A stretch of DNA of 64,000 bases from Streptomyces pactum (GCF_016031615.1 NZ_JACYXC010000001.1:7192001-7256000), one strand, 5' to 3'; shown: positions 25,108-34,573, counted from the first letter of the stretch. Notes: generated by a model from the sequence alone, not told the origin. Program-made: numbers and translations.

Positions 25108-25530
25108 CCTCTCCTGTCTCCAGCACGACCGTGTGCCGCCCTGCGCCCCTCACGGCCTGGCGGTAAGTCTCCCGCCAGTGGGAACGCGGGGGACGGGCGG
25201 CGTTGCCGCGGCCGGACGCCGGGGCGTTGCGGTAGGAGTCGTAGCGCTCCAGCTTGGCGACCAGGAGGGCGTAGGGACCTGATGCGGTCGATCTCCACGA
25301 ACGCGTGGGAGCCGTCGGCCAGAAGCACCACGCCGTCGGGGACCAGGGAGCAGGCCGGGGGTGGGCCACTTCCACCTGCCAGTCGGTGTAGTCGGGCGCC
25401 CCGGCGTGGCGGGAGGCGATGACGGTCTCGACCAGGGTGAGAGCGTGCTCGCGCAGACCCGTCCTCGCCGCCGCGCCTTGCCCGGCGGCCCGGCCGACCC
25501 GCGGCGTCAGTTCGCCGACGGCAGCGCCTT
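25100..25530 (-). pseudogene. Frameshifted replication-relaxation-type plasmid gene
   Basis: On the minus strand, pieces in two frames join into one recognisable protein. EHALTLVETVIASRHAG and APDYTDWQVEVAHP lie in one frame, SLVPDGVVLLADGSHAFVEID in the second, then LLVAKLERYDSYRNAPASG and ARPPRSHWRETYRQAVRG back in the first. This order matches the conserved core of the replication-relaxation family carried by Streptomyces plasmids and integrative elements. At least two indels (near 25280 and 25350) break it. It supports a plasmid-like origin for this island. Identification is by pattern memory only. Confidence 0.55.
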
Positions 25531-25683
25531 CGGCCAGGCCTGCCAGACACCCAGGAAGAGGTCAGCCTGCAGGCCGTGCCGGTCCCGACTCCGCCCTGGC
25601 TCCCCTGTCAGGCCGCCACCTCTCACCTGTTGCTCCGCCACTTCCACCCCGCTGTCCTCACGACCGGGAAACGTCAGCGCGCT

Positions 25684-26208
25684 TCAGTCGTAGTCATCGA
25701 CGTCAGATTCGCGGACGTGCCACAGGTTGATTTCATACTTGTCCCGTACGGGGCTGTTCTTCCATGCCTCACCGATTTGATCCGCATCCCAATTCTCTTC
25801 CACACTACGACGAAGACATGTGTTGTAGTAGGCGGCCGTTTCTTGCCGCTCGCTCCATGTGACATGACCTTCGTAGACTCCCGGCTGTGGGAGGTTCAAC
25901 TGTCCAGCGAGGCCATAAGTGAATTGCTTGACGAGAAGGACGCCGACCTTGGATTCCAAGGTAATTAGTGCAGCGCCCTCTGCCTCTGCGGGCTGAGGAA
26001 ACGGGGATTCCCAGACGCGGATGACGATCTCGACGTCGATGTCATGCTGGAGGCTGTGCAGATACAGTTGGTATCCGTTGCCGGCAACAACCTGGGCACG
26101 GGCTGCCTCCAACGCCTCAGTATCCGTGACGTCAGCATCAGCGTCCGCGATTTCTACCGTGCCATAGGCGGGCGTTGCACGTGTCCGATACTCAGAGATA
26201 AGGGTCAT
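25684..26208 (-). CDS. Hypothetical protein, lower G+C than its surroundings
   Basis: A 174-residue protein, MTLISEYRTRATPAYG... to ...WHVRESDVDDYD. GAGGAA lies just before the ATG at 26208. It is acidic, soluble and has no signal peptide or membrane segment. Codon use is clearly more A/T-tolerant than in flanking genes (many ATT, GAT, TCA and AAT codons), pointing to recent transfer. I do not recognise the family. Its intact state among broken genes suggests either recent arrival or selection. Short acidic orphan genes in such islands are often immunity or phage-related proteins, but nothing in the sequence proves that. Confidence 0.6.
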   Translation of the reverse strand: MTLISEYRTRATPAYGTVEIADADADVTDTEALEAARAQVVAGNGYQLYLHSLQHDIDVEIVIRVWESPFPQPAEAEGAALITLESKVGVLLVKQFTYGLAGQLNLPQPGVYEGHVTWSERQETAAYYNTCLRRSVEENWDADQIGEAWKNSPVRDKYEINLWHVRESDVDDYD

Positions 26209-26265
26209 TATTCCTCGGAGTGAAAGGTCCTACGGATTGATCTTCACGTAGAATGGCTTAAAGTC

Positions 26266-27000
26266 GTGCTGAGTTCGACGACCGGCACGCCCTTGACGCT
26301 CTGGAGATGCACCCAGCTCTGGACGCCGGTACCGGAGGCGGCCGGCTCGGCGCCCTGCCCGCCTACATCTCCCGCGAACAAGACAGACGGCTGCGGGAGG
26401 TGGTCGCCGCTGCGGCGGCCGGGCGCAGCGGCATTGCGGTCCTGGTCGGCGGCTCAGCGGTCCGGCTGTTGCCCGCCGGGTGGCGGCTGTGGCACCCCAG
26501 CCGCCCCACCCGCTGGAGGCGGCGCTGTCCGGGCTGTCCGACGTCGCCCCCGGGACCGTGGTGTGGCTGAACGAGGCCCAGTATCTACCTGGAAGCGGGC
26601 CCGGTGGGCGAACACGCATCCGCGGGTCTGCGGGACCTGTTGCACGACACGACCCGGGGGCCCGGCGCTGGTGCTGGCCACCTTGTGGCCGGAGCACTGG
26701 GACCGGCTGACCACCCGCACAGAGCACGCCCACGCCCGTGAACTGCTAGACGGGAACAAGATCGACGTGTCGGACGCGTTCACCCCCTGGCCGCACTCGC
26801 CGGCACCCGCGGCACCGATCCCCGCCTCGCCAAGGCCACCGACCACGCCCAGAACGGCCAGATCACCCAGTACCTGGCCGGGCTCCCCGAGGTGGGCGGG
26901 TGCGCGGCAGCCTGCCGTCATGAGCACCCGTCGCCCTCTCGGTCCCGGCCGGCCGCTGCCTGACCCTGAAGTCGGCGGCGTCCCGGGTGTCGGACGGTGA
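26266..27000 (+). pseudogene. Multiply frameshifted NTPase gene remnant
   Basis: Pieces in all three plus frames add up to part of a large Streptomyces ATP-binding protein. LPAYISREQDRRLREVV and GRSGIAVLVGGS run towards the place where a P-loop should be (about 26340-26460). GTVVWLNEAQYL follows in a second frame (about 26555-26590), then ALVLATLWPEHWDRLT and HARELLDGNKIDVSDAFTP in a third (26660-26790). The expected nucleotide-binding GKT stretch is deleted. There are at least two frame changes plus a deletion, so no function remains. Confidence 0.55.
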
Positions 27001-27105
27001 CACGTCCTCGTGCGGTGGCAGCTCCCCCATGAGCGCATCTTGCTGGGGCCCCGCCGCCGGGGGGCAACGGCGGATTCCGCCATGCCCGCCATCCGGCACC
27101 GACCG

Positions 27106-27143
27106 CGGCACGCGTGCACGGCATGCGCCGTGCACGCGTGCCG
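27106..27143. repeat. Perfect 17-bp inverted repeat with a 4-nt loop
   Basis: The arm CGGCACGCGTGCACGGC (27106-27122) is followed by ATGC and its exact reverse complement (27127-27143). It has no T tract and no neighbouring intact gene end. It could be a terminator, a protein-binding site, or a replication or transfer structure of the former element. Confidence 0.85.
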
Positions 27144-27863
27144 AATGCCAGGTGTGGGGGGCCTCCCAGCCGGGCGCCGGCTTCCGTTGACCAGGGGAGT
27201 GTTCGCAGTAATACACCGCCATCAGCACCTGGTTGACCGGCGGCAGTCCCCTCGGACAGCTCACCTGCAGCCTTCGCCATCGAGTTCCGGGACTGCTTTC
27301 AACAGCTACTGGAACCTTCTACACAACGGAGATGTCCTGACCATGGCCCTCTGTAGCACCCTCTTTAGGCAGAGCTGTCGCCGCGTGAGGTGAAGTCTCG
27401 GGTCGTTCTCCTACGGCAGACAAGAAACAAGGATTCAGGAGTGGAACCCTTCTGCAAGGTATGTCAAAGTACAACAGCCGCCGAGCCAACGCGACTGATG
27501 GGCAATCGGTTGTCTGATGAGGGGCTACTTTCTATCGACCCGCTCACTCCACTCTGCTGACCTCTATCGTTCCCTCCTCGCAGATGCACTCAACGCTAGG
27601 ACCGCGAACAGTAACTGTTGTTGGGTTCATGGTGGGGCCCGAGCGCAACATAGACCCGGATCGCCCGTTAGCCAAACCGGTGATCGTGAGGACCATTGAG
27701 GCCGTTTGCACAGCAGCTGTACTTGGCGGTGGAGCGCTCGCGGACGCAATGAGCGGTGTCGCGCCGGTCAAGGGCAGGAGCCCACTTGCAGGGCAGGGCG
27801 CGAGTGGACTCCGCCGACCGTTGCGCTTGATGCTCCTTGCCGGATCGCTTGAGAAAGACTTCG
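27144..27863. other. Non-coding stretch before the excisionase gene
   Basis: About 720 nt of mixed, lower G+C sequence. No open frame shows normal codon bias or a recognisable domain. It presumably contains the promoter of the xis-int pair and remains of element DNA. Confidence 0.5.
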
Positions 27864-28061
27864 ATGCCACGTCCACCTGTGCTCAAACTCGCTGAGGTCC
27901 TTGCAGAGATTCGCATGAGCCCGTCCGCGTTTTACCGTCTTCGGGCCCGAGGTTTGGCGCCTCGGATGATCAAGCTTCCAAATGGAGAACTGCGCTGTCG
28001 CCGCGCTGACCTGGACGCTTGGTGGGAAGCATGTGAAAGGGAAACGCCTGAATGGCGATGA
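27864..28061 (+). CDS. Excisionase-type helix-turn-helix protein
   Basis: A 65-residue protein starting MPRPPVLKLAEVLAEIRMS, with GAGAAAG as a weak ribosome site before ATG 27864. The pattern LAEVLAEIRMSPSAFYRLRARG, then LPNGELRCRRADLDAWW, is a MerR/AlpA-like winged helix as in the Xis proteins that precede integrases of pSAM2-like elements. The stop overlaps the integrase ATG (ATGA). It appears intact and would have bound att-site DNA to direct excision, but its partner integrase is frameshifted. Confidence 0.8.
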   Translation: MPRPPVLKLAEVLAEIRMSPSAFYRLRARGLAPRMIKLPNGELRCRRADLDAWWEACERETPEWR

Positions 28062-29634
28062 GCTACAAGGTTCGCTTCTGGGAAATACGGGAGCGACCCG
28101 ATCGACGCAAGGGATTCGAAGTCCGTTGGACGGTCAGCGGCAGAGAAAAATCCGAGTCCTTCCTCACCAAGGGACTGGCAGAGAGCCGACGCGCCAAGTT
28201 GATAACCGCGGCTCGCGACGGCGAGCCGTTTGACACCGGGTCCGGCCTGCCAGCTTCCGAACTGCGTGCCCTGAAGCAGCGGACCACATGGTTCGAGCTG
28301 GCGCGACAGTACATCGAGCAGCGTTGGGACCGTACCCCAGGAAATACTCGCCGTACGCTTGCCGATGCTCTGGCCACCATAACCCCGGCTTTCGTTCAGC
28401 CGGGGGCCGTCTATCGATCGCCGCAGGTCCTGCGCCGCGCCCTCTATTCATGGGCATGCAACAAGAAGGCGTGGGACTCTGCCCCGCAGGAAGAGTGGCA
28501 GGAGGAACTGGAGTGGGTGGAACGGCACTCTCTTCCGGTCAGCGAATGGAGGAGCCTGACGTACTACGCCGAGGGCTTGACGCCTTGTGTCGCAAGGTAG
28601 ACGGCAGCCCCGCAGCCGCGAAGACCGTGAAACGAAAGAAGGCGGCCGTCAATGACGTGTTCGGTGTCGCCGTCGAGCGAGGGTACTTCGGGCAGAACCC
28701 GCTGGCAGGGCTGCGCTGGACCGCGCCTGAGGTCGCCGACGAAGTGGACCCGGAGTGCGTACCGAATCCGGCCCAGGTCGCCCGGCTGCTCGCGGCGGTC
28801 AAGGCGCTCCCCGGCCGGGGCCCGCATCTGTACACCTTCTTCGGCTGCATGTACTACGCGGCGATGCGGCCTGCCGAGGTCATTCGCCTGCAGAAGTCCC
28901 AGTGCCACCTTCCCCCTACCGGTTGGGGGTTGCTGAACCTCAAGGGCGGTGTCGTGACCGCGGGCAAGGAGTGGACCGACGACGGCGCCGTCCACGAGAT
29001 CCACTCCTTGAAACGGCGTGCGGCCAAGGCGACACGACCGGTTCCGATTCCGCCGGTCCTCGTCCGCATGCTCCGCGAACACATAGAACGTTTCGGTGTG
29101 GCACCGGACGGGCGTGTATTCCGGAACGCGGCTGGGAACTACATCGACGCTGCGGCCTACGGCATCACCTGGCGCCGAGCACGTGAGGCAGCGCTCACTC
29201 TCGACGAGCTGGCCCTTGAACTCGCGCGGCGGCCTTACGACCTGCGTCACGCGGGCATCTCCTTCTGGCTGGCCTCCGGTGTTGACCCGGCCGAGTGTGC
29301 GCGCCGGGCCGGCCAGAGCATCCAGGTCCTCTTCCGCTTCTACGCCACGTTCCTCGCCGATGCGCGTCATCACGCGAACCGTCTGATCGAGGACTCCATG
29401 CGGCGATGGGACGAGCATGAGGACGCGCCGGCCGGCGCCTTGGGCCGGATCTGGCCCGGAAATGCCCCGGAACAGCTGGTCAGAGGTGGGATACGGGTGG
29501 GAGGAATCGGGAGTGCAGGCGAATATCGACTCACGGTGCAGCGGCACGGCGGTAAGGGCGCCTGGCGGGTGAAATCCCGGATCAGGCGCCCTTTTTCGGG
29601 CCGTCAGAAGAGGCCGAGCTTCTTGGGGGAGTAG
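28058..29634 (+). pseudogene. Tyrosine-recombinase integrase, pSAM2-type, frameshifted
   Basis: The N-terminal part (28058 to about 28545; MSYKVRFWEIRERPDRRKGF...) carries the arm-binding and core-binding regions. The catalytic part continues in another frame from about 28546 (EEPDVLRRGLDALCRKVDG) to 29634. One base appears to have been lost near 28545, and no slippery heptamer is present. Visible catalytic features: Arg in AAMRPAEVIRL, a Lys-bearing strand in HSLKRRAAKATRPVP, Arg in YDLRHAG, and Tyr in FRFYATFL. The usual GHS box reads GQS, so a further catalytic-pocket His is replaced. The last ~60 residues run over a terminator hairpin and are probably not native. With the frameshift the element should be immobile. 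Confidence 0.78.
29555..29596. terminator. Rho-independent terminator between integrase and aldehyde dehydrogenase
   Basis: A perfect 10-bp stem (29555-29564 with 29583-29592) with an 18-nt loop is followed by TTTT on the plus strand. It lies just beyond the minus-strand aldehyde dehydrogenase stop, so it can serve both directions. Confidence 0.8.
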
Positions 29635-31127
29635 GAGACGAGGAGGTTCTTGGTCTGCTGGTAGTGGTCCAGCATCATCCGGTGGTTCTCCCGGCCGATG
29701 CCGGACTGCTTGTAGCCGCCGAAGGCCGCGTGCGCGGGGTAGGCGTGGTAGCAGTTGGTCCAGACGCGGCCGGCCTGGATGGCGCGGCCGGCGCGGTAGG
29801 CGGTGGTGCCGTTGCGGGTCCACACCCCGGCGCCCAGACCGTAGAGGGTGTCGTTGGCGATGGCGATGGCGTCGTCGAAGTCCTCGAAGGGGGTGACCGC
29901 GACCACCGGACCGAAGATCTCCTCCTGGAAGACCCGCATCCGGTTCTCGCCCTCCAGGATGGTCGGCTGGACGTAGTAGCCGCCCGCCAGGTCGCCGTCG
30001 AGTTCGGCGCGGGCGCCGCCGGTGAGGACCTGGGCGCCCTCCTTCCGGCCGATGTCCAGGTAGGACAGGATCTTCTCCAGCTGGTCGTTGGACGCCTGGG
30101 CCCCGACCATGGTGGACAGGTCCAGCGGGTGCCCCTGGACGATCTTCTCGGTACGGGCCACCGCCGCGTCCATGAAGTCCCGGTAGTGGCCGCCCTGGAC
30201 CAGCGCGCGGGACGGACAGGTGCACACCTCGCCCTGGTTGAGGGCGAACATGGTGAAGCCCTCCAGCGCCTTGTCGAGGAAGTCGTCGTCGGCGGACGAG
30301 ACGTCGTCGAAGAAGATGTTCGGGCTCTTCCCGCCCAGCTCCAGGGTCACCGGCTTCAGGTTCTCGCTGGCGTACTGCATGATCAGGCGCCCGGTGGTGG
30401 TCTCGCCGGTGAACGCGATCTTCGCCACCCGGGGGCTGGAGGCCAGAGGCTTGCCGGCCTCGACGCCGAAGCCGTTGACCACGTTGACCACGCCCGGCGG
30501 CAGCAGGTCGGCGACGATCTCCAGCCAGACGTGGATCGAGGCCGGGGTCTGCTCGGCGGGCTTGAGCACCACCGCGTTGCCGGCCGCCAGCGCCGGTGCC
30601 AGCTTCCAGGTGGCCATCAGGATGGGGAAGTTCCACGGGATGATCTGCGCCACCACGCCCAGCGGCTCGTGGAAGTGGTACGCGACCGTGTCCTCGTCCA
30701 GTTCGGAGAGGCTGCCCTCCTGGGCGCGCAGTGCGCCCGCGAAGTAGCGGAAGTGGTCGATGGCGAGCGGGATGTCGGCCGCCAGGGTCTCCCGTACCGG
30801 CTTGCCGTTCTCCCAGGACTCGGCCACCGCGAGCGCTTCGAGGTTGGCCTCCATCCGGTCGGCGATCCGGTTGAGGACGTTCGCCCGCTCGGCGGGCGCG
30901 GTGCGGCCCCAGGCCGGGGCGGCGGCGTGAGCGGCGTCCAGGGCCCGCTCGACGTCCTCCGCGGTGCCCCGGGCCACCTCGGTGAACGGGCGCCCGGTGA
31001 CCGGGGTGGGGTTCTCGAAGTAACCGCCCCGTACGGGCGGGACGTAGCTGCCGCCGATCCAGTGGTCATAGCGTGACCGGTAGCTGATGACCGAACCTTC
31101 GCTGCCGGGCTCCGCGTAGCGGGTCAT
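29604..31127 (-). CDS. NAD(P)-dependent aldehyde dehydrogenase
   Basis: A 507-residue protein of full family length. It oxidises aldehydes to acids. Motifs: PWNFP (164-168), the general-base Glu263 in LELGGKSPN, and the catalytic Cys302 in NQGEVCTCPS, followed by EEIFGPV. The N-terminal YDHWIGGSYVPP and the CTCPSR form are typical of the acetaldehyde / chloroacetaldehyde dehydrogenase group (ExaC/AcoD-like). GGGAGG lies 4 nt before the ATG at 31127. The upstream gene in the same direction encodes a GAF-domain regulator, a common pairing in Streptomyces, suggesting induction by an alcohol or aldehyde signal. It is unrelated to the flanking biosynthetic clusters. Confidence 0.95.
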   Translation of the reverse strand: MTRYAEPGSEGSVISYRSRYDHWIGGSYVPPVRGGYFENPTPVTGRPFTEVARGTAEDVERALDAAHAAAPAWGRTAPAERANVLNRIADRMEANLEALAVAESWENGKPVRETLAADIPLAIDHFRYFAGALRAQEGSLSELDEDTVAYHFHEPLGVVAQIIPWNFPILMATWKLAPALAAGNAVVLKPAEQTPASIHVWLEIVADLLPPGVVNVVNGFGVEAGKPLASSPRVAKIAFTGETTTGRLIMQYASENLKPVTLELGGKSPNIFFDDVSSADDDFLDKALEGFTMFALNQGEVCTCPSRALVQGGHYRDFMDAAVARTEKIVQGHPLDLSTMVGAQASNDQLEKILSYLDIGRKEGAQVLTGGARAELDGDLAGGYYVQPTILEGENRMRVFQEEIFGPVVAVTPFEDFDDAIAIANDTLYGLGAGVWTRNGTTAYRAGRAIQAGRVWTNCYHAYPAHAAFGGYKQSGIGRENHRMMLDHYQQTKNLLVSYSPKKLGLF

Positions 31128-31373
31128 ACGGCCTCCCTCGTCCGTCGATGCGCGTACCTGCCGCGCCCGCCGTCGGCGGTGCGGGCTTGCGGCGGGGCGA
31201 GGTTAGCCACGGGGACGTTGCGTGGACGTTGCGCGGTTCGCACGGGTGTGCCGGAGCCGGCGCACCGGCGCGTCCGGCACCCGCGCCGGTGCGGCCCCGG
31301 CGCCCGGGCGGGGCCGGGTCGGGGGCGAGGGTGTGCGGGTACCGGGCGCCCCCGGCGGCGGCCCGGCCGGGGC

Positions 31374-32780
31374 TCAGGCCCGGGTGCCCGGGGCCGGGAG
31401 GGGGCGGCGGCCCTCGCGGTGGGGGACCAGGGCCGGCGGTGCCGGTGCCGGGCACGGGCGCGTGGGCGGGGCCGGGGGCCGTGACGGGCAGCGGGCGGGC
31501 GGCCGGGGCGGGGAGGCGCCGAGTCCGTAGGCGGCCCGCAGCCGTTCGGTGCGCCGCAGCACGGCCTGTCTGCCGGGCGCGTCGCGGGACAGCACGGCGA
31601 GCAGCGTCTCGTACACCTCCAGGTCGTGCTCGCCCCAGGGCGTGTCCGCCCACCGCCGCAGCAGCCCGCCGTCCCGGCAGTCCAGCACCGCCCGTCGCAG
31701 CGCGTCCTCCAGCGTGCGCCCGATACGCCGCACCCCGGGGGCCTCGGACAGCGGCAGCAGCGGCCCGCGGTAGGTACGTACCGCCGCGTGCACATCCCCG
31801 GCGGCGAGCTGGTCGGCCACCGCCCGGACATCGGTCAGCACCGGGCCGCACAGCCGGTACGGACGGGACACCAGCAGCGGTCCCACCAGCCGCCGCAGCC
31901 GGGAGAGCTCGGCGCGCAGGGTGACCGGGGACCGCAGGTCGGCGCGCTCCCCGTACAGCTCCACCGCCAGGCGCTCACCGGTCAACCCCTCCGGGTGCGC
32001 GGCGAGCAGGACCATGATCTCGCTGTGCCGCGGTCCCAGGCGCGTCCGGCGGCCGTCCACCACCAGCAGCGCCTGGTCCTGGCCCAGGGCGGTCAGCGCG
32101 ACCCGCGGCACCGCCCCGTACGGGCGGGCCGCCGACAGCTCGGCCTCGGCGGCGCGTGCCGTCGCCCGCACCAGGGCGAGGCTGTGCGGGGCCGCGAGGT
32201 GGTCACCGCCGGTGAGGTCCACCGCGCCCAGGACCCGGCCGGTGTGCGGATCGCGCACCGGCGCGGCGGCGCAGCTCCACGGCTGTACCCGGCGGTTGTA
32301 GTGCTCGGTGGCGAAGATCTGCACCGCGTGCCCGACCGTGAGGGCGGTGCCGGGCGCGTTGGTGCCGGCGTGGCGTTCGTCCCAGCGGGCCCCGGCCACG
32401 AAGTTCATGCGCTCGGCCCGGCGCCGCAGCCCGGTGTGCCCCTCCACCCACAGCAGCCGGCCCTGGTCGTCGCAGACGGAGAACAGGTGTACGGCGTCCT
32501 CGGCGATGCCGCCGAGCAGTTCCCGAACGACCGGCATCGCGCGGGCCAGCGGGTGGGCGCGGCGGTACTCCTCCAGTTCGGTGCCGGTGAGGTCGATCGG
32601 GACGGTGGACTCCAGGGGGACCCGGGCGTGCGCGGAGCGCCGCCAGGACTCGGCCACCACCGGACGTACCGTGGCCGCGACCGAGCCGTCGGCCACGAAC
32701 GCCTCGTGGGCGCGGCGCACCGCCCGGGAGCGTTCCGCCGGGTCGGTGCCCGGTGCCATCGCCAGCCACGGATTGACCAC
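31374..32780 (-). CDS. GAF-domain transcriptional regulator, probable activator of the aldehyde dehydrogenase gene
   Basis: 468 residues from GTG 32780, which has GCGAGG 4 nt upstream. The longer open frame upstream is Pro/Arg-rich and non-coding in character; ATG 32759 is an alternative. Residues about 95-240 form a sensory GAF region (LFSVCDDQGRLLWVEGH, MNFVAGARWDERHAGTNAPG, ATEHYNRRVQPWSC, VLGAVDLTGG), as in AcoR-type activators but without a sigma-54 ATPase domain. Residues about 280-350 look like a winged helix (LGPRHSEIMVLLAAHPEGL, then LRAELSRLRRLVGP). The C-terminus is Pro-rich. It ends 246 nt before the dehydrogenase start. Confidence 0.85.
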   Translation of the reverse strand: MVNPWLAMAPGTDPAERSRAVRRAHEAFVADGSVAATVRPVVAESWRRSAHARVPLESTVPIDLTGTELEEYRRAHPLARAMPVVRELLGGIAEDAVHLFSVCDDQGRLLWVEGHTGLRRRAERMNFVAGARWDERHAGTNAPGTALTVGHAVQIFATEHYNRRVQPWSCAAAPVRDPHTGRVLGAVDLTGGDHLAAPHSLALVRATARAAEAELSAARPYGAVPRVALTALGQDQALLVVDGRRTRLGPRHSEIMVLLAAHPEGLTGERLAVELYGERADLRSPVTLRAELSRLRRLVGPLLVSRPYRLCGPVLTDVRAVADQLAAGDVHAAVRTYRGPLLPLSEAPGVRRIGRTLEDALRRAVLDCRDGGLLRRWADTPWGEHDLEVYETLLAVLSRDAPGRQAVLRRTERLRAAYGLGASPPRPPARCPSRPPAPPTRPCPAPAPPALVPHREGRRPLPAPGTRA

Positions 32781-33832
32781 ACGGCCTCGCTTCGTAGTCT
32801 TCGTCGTACGGACTGCCGGCCGGGGCCGGGGCGGACGCGGACCCGCGGGCGGCGGGGGGGTCGGACGGACAGGGGGGACGGAGGGGCGACGCCCGGCGAG
32901 CCCGCGGGACCGGCCCGAGCGGCTCCGGAGCCTCCGGTGGCCGCCGCGGCGCTCCCGGTCGGGTACGCGTTCACCCTGGCCACCCCGGTCCTTCCGGACG
33001 GGTGCCCGTGCACCCCAGGCCACCCCGACGCTCCCTTCGGTGGTCCCGATGTTCCCTCGATGGTCCCGACCGTTCCCTCCGCGCGTGGACCGGGTCGCCG
33101 CCGGACGGGCGCCGGACGGCGGCGCGGCCGAGGGCGCCGGTTCCGGCCCCGCCCTCGTGGTGGTGGCCGGTGCGACGTCCACATTTTCCTTCCCCGGGGG
33201 TGTCCCGCAACAGGGGTGAGCCACTCGAACGCGAAAACCCGGGGTGGCGGTGCGGGGCGGGCGCCGGGACCCGGCGGGCGGTGGGGCCCGGGCCGGTGGC
33301 CGGGCGGCCCGGTCAGGGGCGGGGCCGGCGGCCGGGTGTCGCGTGCGGCGGCCGGGACCGCCGGTGGCGGAGCGGTCGGAGGCGGCCCGTGGTGGCCGGC
33401 GGCGCGCGACGGTGACGCGCGGCCGGGGGGACGGCGGGCGCGGACGACCGGGCGCGCCATCGGGGGAGAACGTCGGCTCCGCCGGCGGGCGGTGTGCCCC
33501 GGGCTCGGCGGCGGAGGGAGCAGGTCGGGCGGGTCCGGTGGCCCGGGAGCGGGCAGGCGGTGGGCGGTCCGCGGCGGCCGGATCCCTGTGGTGCCGGTGC
33601 GGTCCGGGTGGCCCGAGGGCGGGACTCAGGGGCCGCCCCGGGTGCTCCGTGGCTGCCGGGTGCGGACGGGGGCGCCGCCGGGGCCCGTACCGGCTGAGGG
33701 AGCGTCAACCTCCGTGACCGGCACGGCGACCGTACTCGTGCGGCGCGCGCCGGCGGCCGTCGGGCGTGCGGCGGGGTGTCATCCGCACCCCGCCGTCGGG
33801 CCGCGCGGCCCGGGTGCAACGATGAGGGCGTC
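32781..33832. other. Long divergent intergenic region, G-rich
   Basis: About 1.05 kb separates the GAF regulator (minus) from the copper-locus membrane gene (plus). It is extremely G+C-rich and low in complexity between 33230 and 33700. Open frames exist but consist of Gly/Arg/Pro strings. A less G+C-rich patch at 33180-33235 (ACATTTTCCTTCC) may hold a promoter. No gene is supported. Confidence 0.5.
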
Positions 33833-34573
33833 ATGGAGGCACGGCGCACGGCACAGGTGGTACTGCGGGCTCTTCGGGCCGCGGTGTTCGCGGCGGTCTG
33901 TGTGCTGCCCGCGGCCCTGGGCCATGCCGTGATGTCCGGTTCCGCCGTGCCGTGGTGGACCGTCGCCGCGGGCTTCGCGGTGACCGGCGGCGGCGCCTGG
34001 GCCCTGGCCGGGCGGGAGCGCGGACCGCTGGCGGTCATCGCCGTCACGGTGGGCGCGCAGGTCCTCCTGCACAACGCCTTCTCCCTGGCCCAGCGCGCCG
34101 TCGCCCCCGGCCCGGCCCCCGGTCCCGCCGCACGGCCGGCCACGGGCGGGCACGGCACGATCTGCGGCGCGCTGCCGCCGGGCGCGCACCCGGTGGGCGG
34201 CCACCACCACGCCGGGGCCCTCGGGGGTGGGGAGACCGGGCCGATGACGGCCGAGGCGGGTCTGCGGCTGCCGGGTGTGGAGGGCATGCACCACGGCCAC
34301 GGCGGGCTGGGCATGTGGTCCGTCCACGTCGTGGTCGCCCTGCTGTGCGGGATCTGGCTCTCCGGCGGGGAACAGGCCGTCCACCGGCTCGGCCGCACCC
34401 TGGCGGTCCGGCTCCTCGCCCCGCTGACCGGTCTCTTCGGCGGCCCGACGGTGACCGCCACGGTCCACCGGGTGCGCCTCGCCCGGCACCGTGCGGGGCA
34501 GCGGATGCGCCGTCTGCTGCTGGTCCACTCCATCGTCACGCGGGGCCCGCCGCGGCCGGCGGCCGTCCGGTAG
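33833..34573 (+). CDS. His-rich polytopic membrane protein in the copper locus
   Basis: A 246-residue protein with GAGGG 4 nt before ATG 33833. There are about four hydrophobic segments: residues 11-35, 42-60, 64-85 and 160-180. Between the third and fourth lies a loop rich in metal-type ligands (GGHGTICG, VGGHHHAG, GMHHGHGGLGM). The C-terminal 60 residues are basic (VRLARHRAGQRMRR). The family is unknown to me. The ligand-rich loop and the neighbouring copper ATPase suggest copper sensing or handling at the membrane, which is inference from context. Confidence 0.65.
   Translation: MEARRTAQVVLRALRAAVFAAVCVLPAALGHAVMSGSAVPWWTVAAGFAVTGGGAWALAGRERGPLAVIAVTVGAQVLLHNAFSLAQRAVAPGPAPGPAARPATGGHGTICGALPPGAHPVGGHHHAGALGGGETGPMTAEAGLRLPGVEGMHHGHGGLGMWSVHVVVALLCGIWLSGGEQAVHRLGRTLAVRLLAPLTGLFGGPTVTATVHRVRLARHRAGQRMRRLLLVHSIVTRGPPRPAAVR

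Noticed and set aside
26863..27280. Minus-strand ORFs with a phrase NQVLMAVYYCEHSP suggesting a transposase
   Set aside because: Only a dozen residues look protein-like; no DDE motif or terminal repeats are found.
27584..27895. 103-codon plus-strand ORF before the excisionase
   Set aside because: No ribosome site, mixed composition and no resemblance to known proteins; it also overlaps the excisionase start in another frame.
29461..29634. tRNA-type attachment site at the integrase 3' end
   Set aside because: The dyad there is a 10-bp terminator stem with a T tract; no cloverleaf or matching second copy was found in the window.
33230..33830. Several Gly/Arg-rich open frames in the G-rich spacer
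   Set aside because: Low-complexity translation expected from extreme G+C; no start signals or domains.
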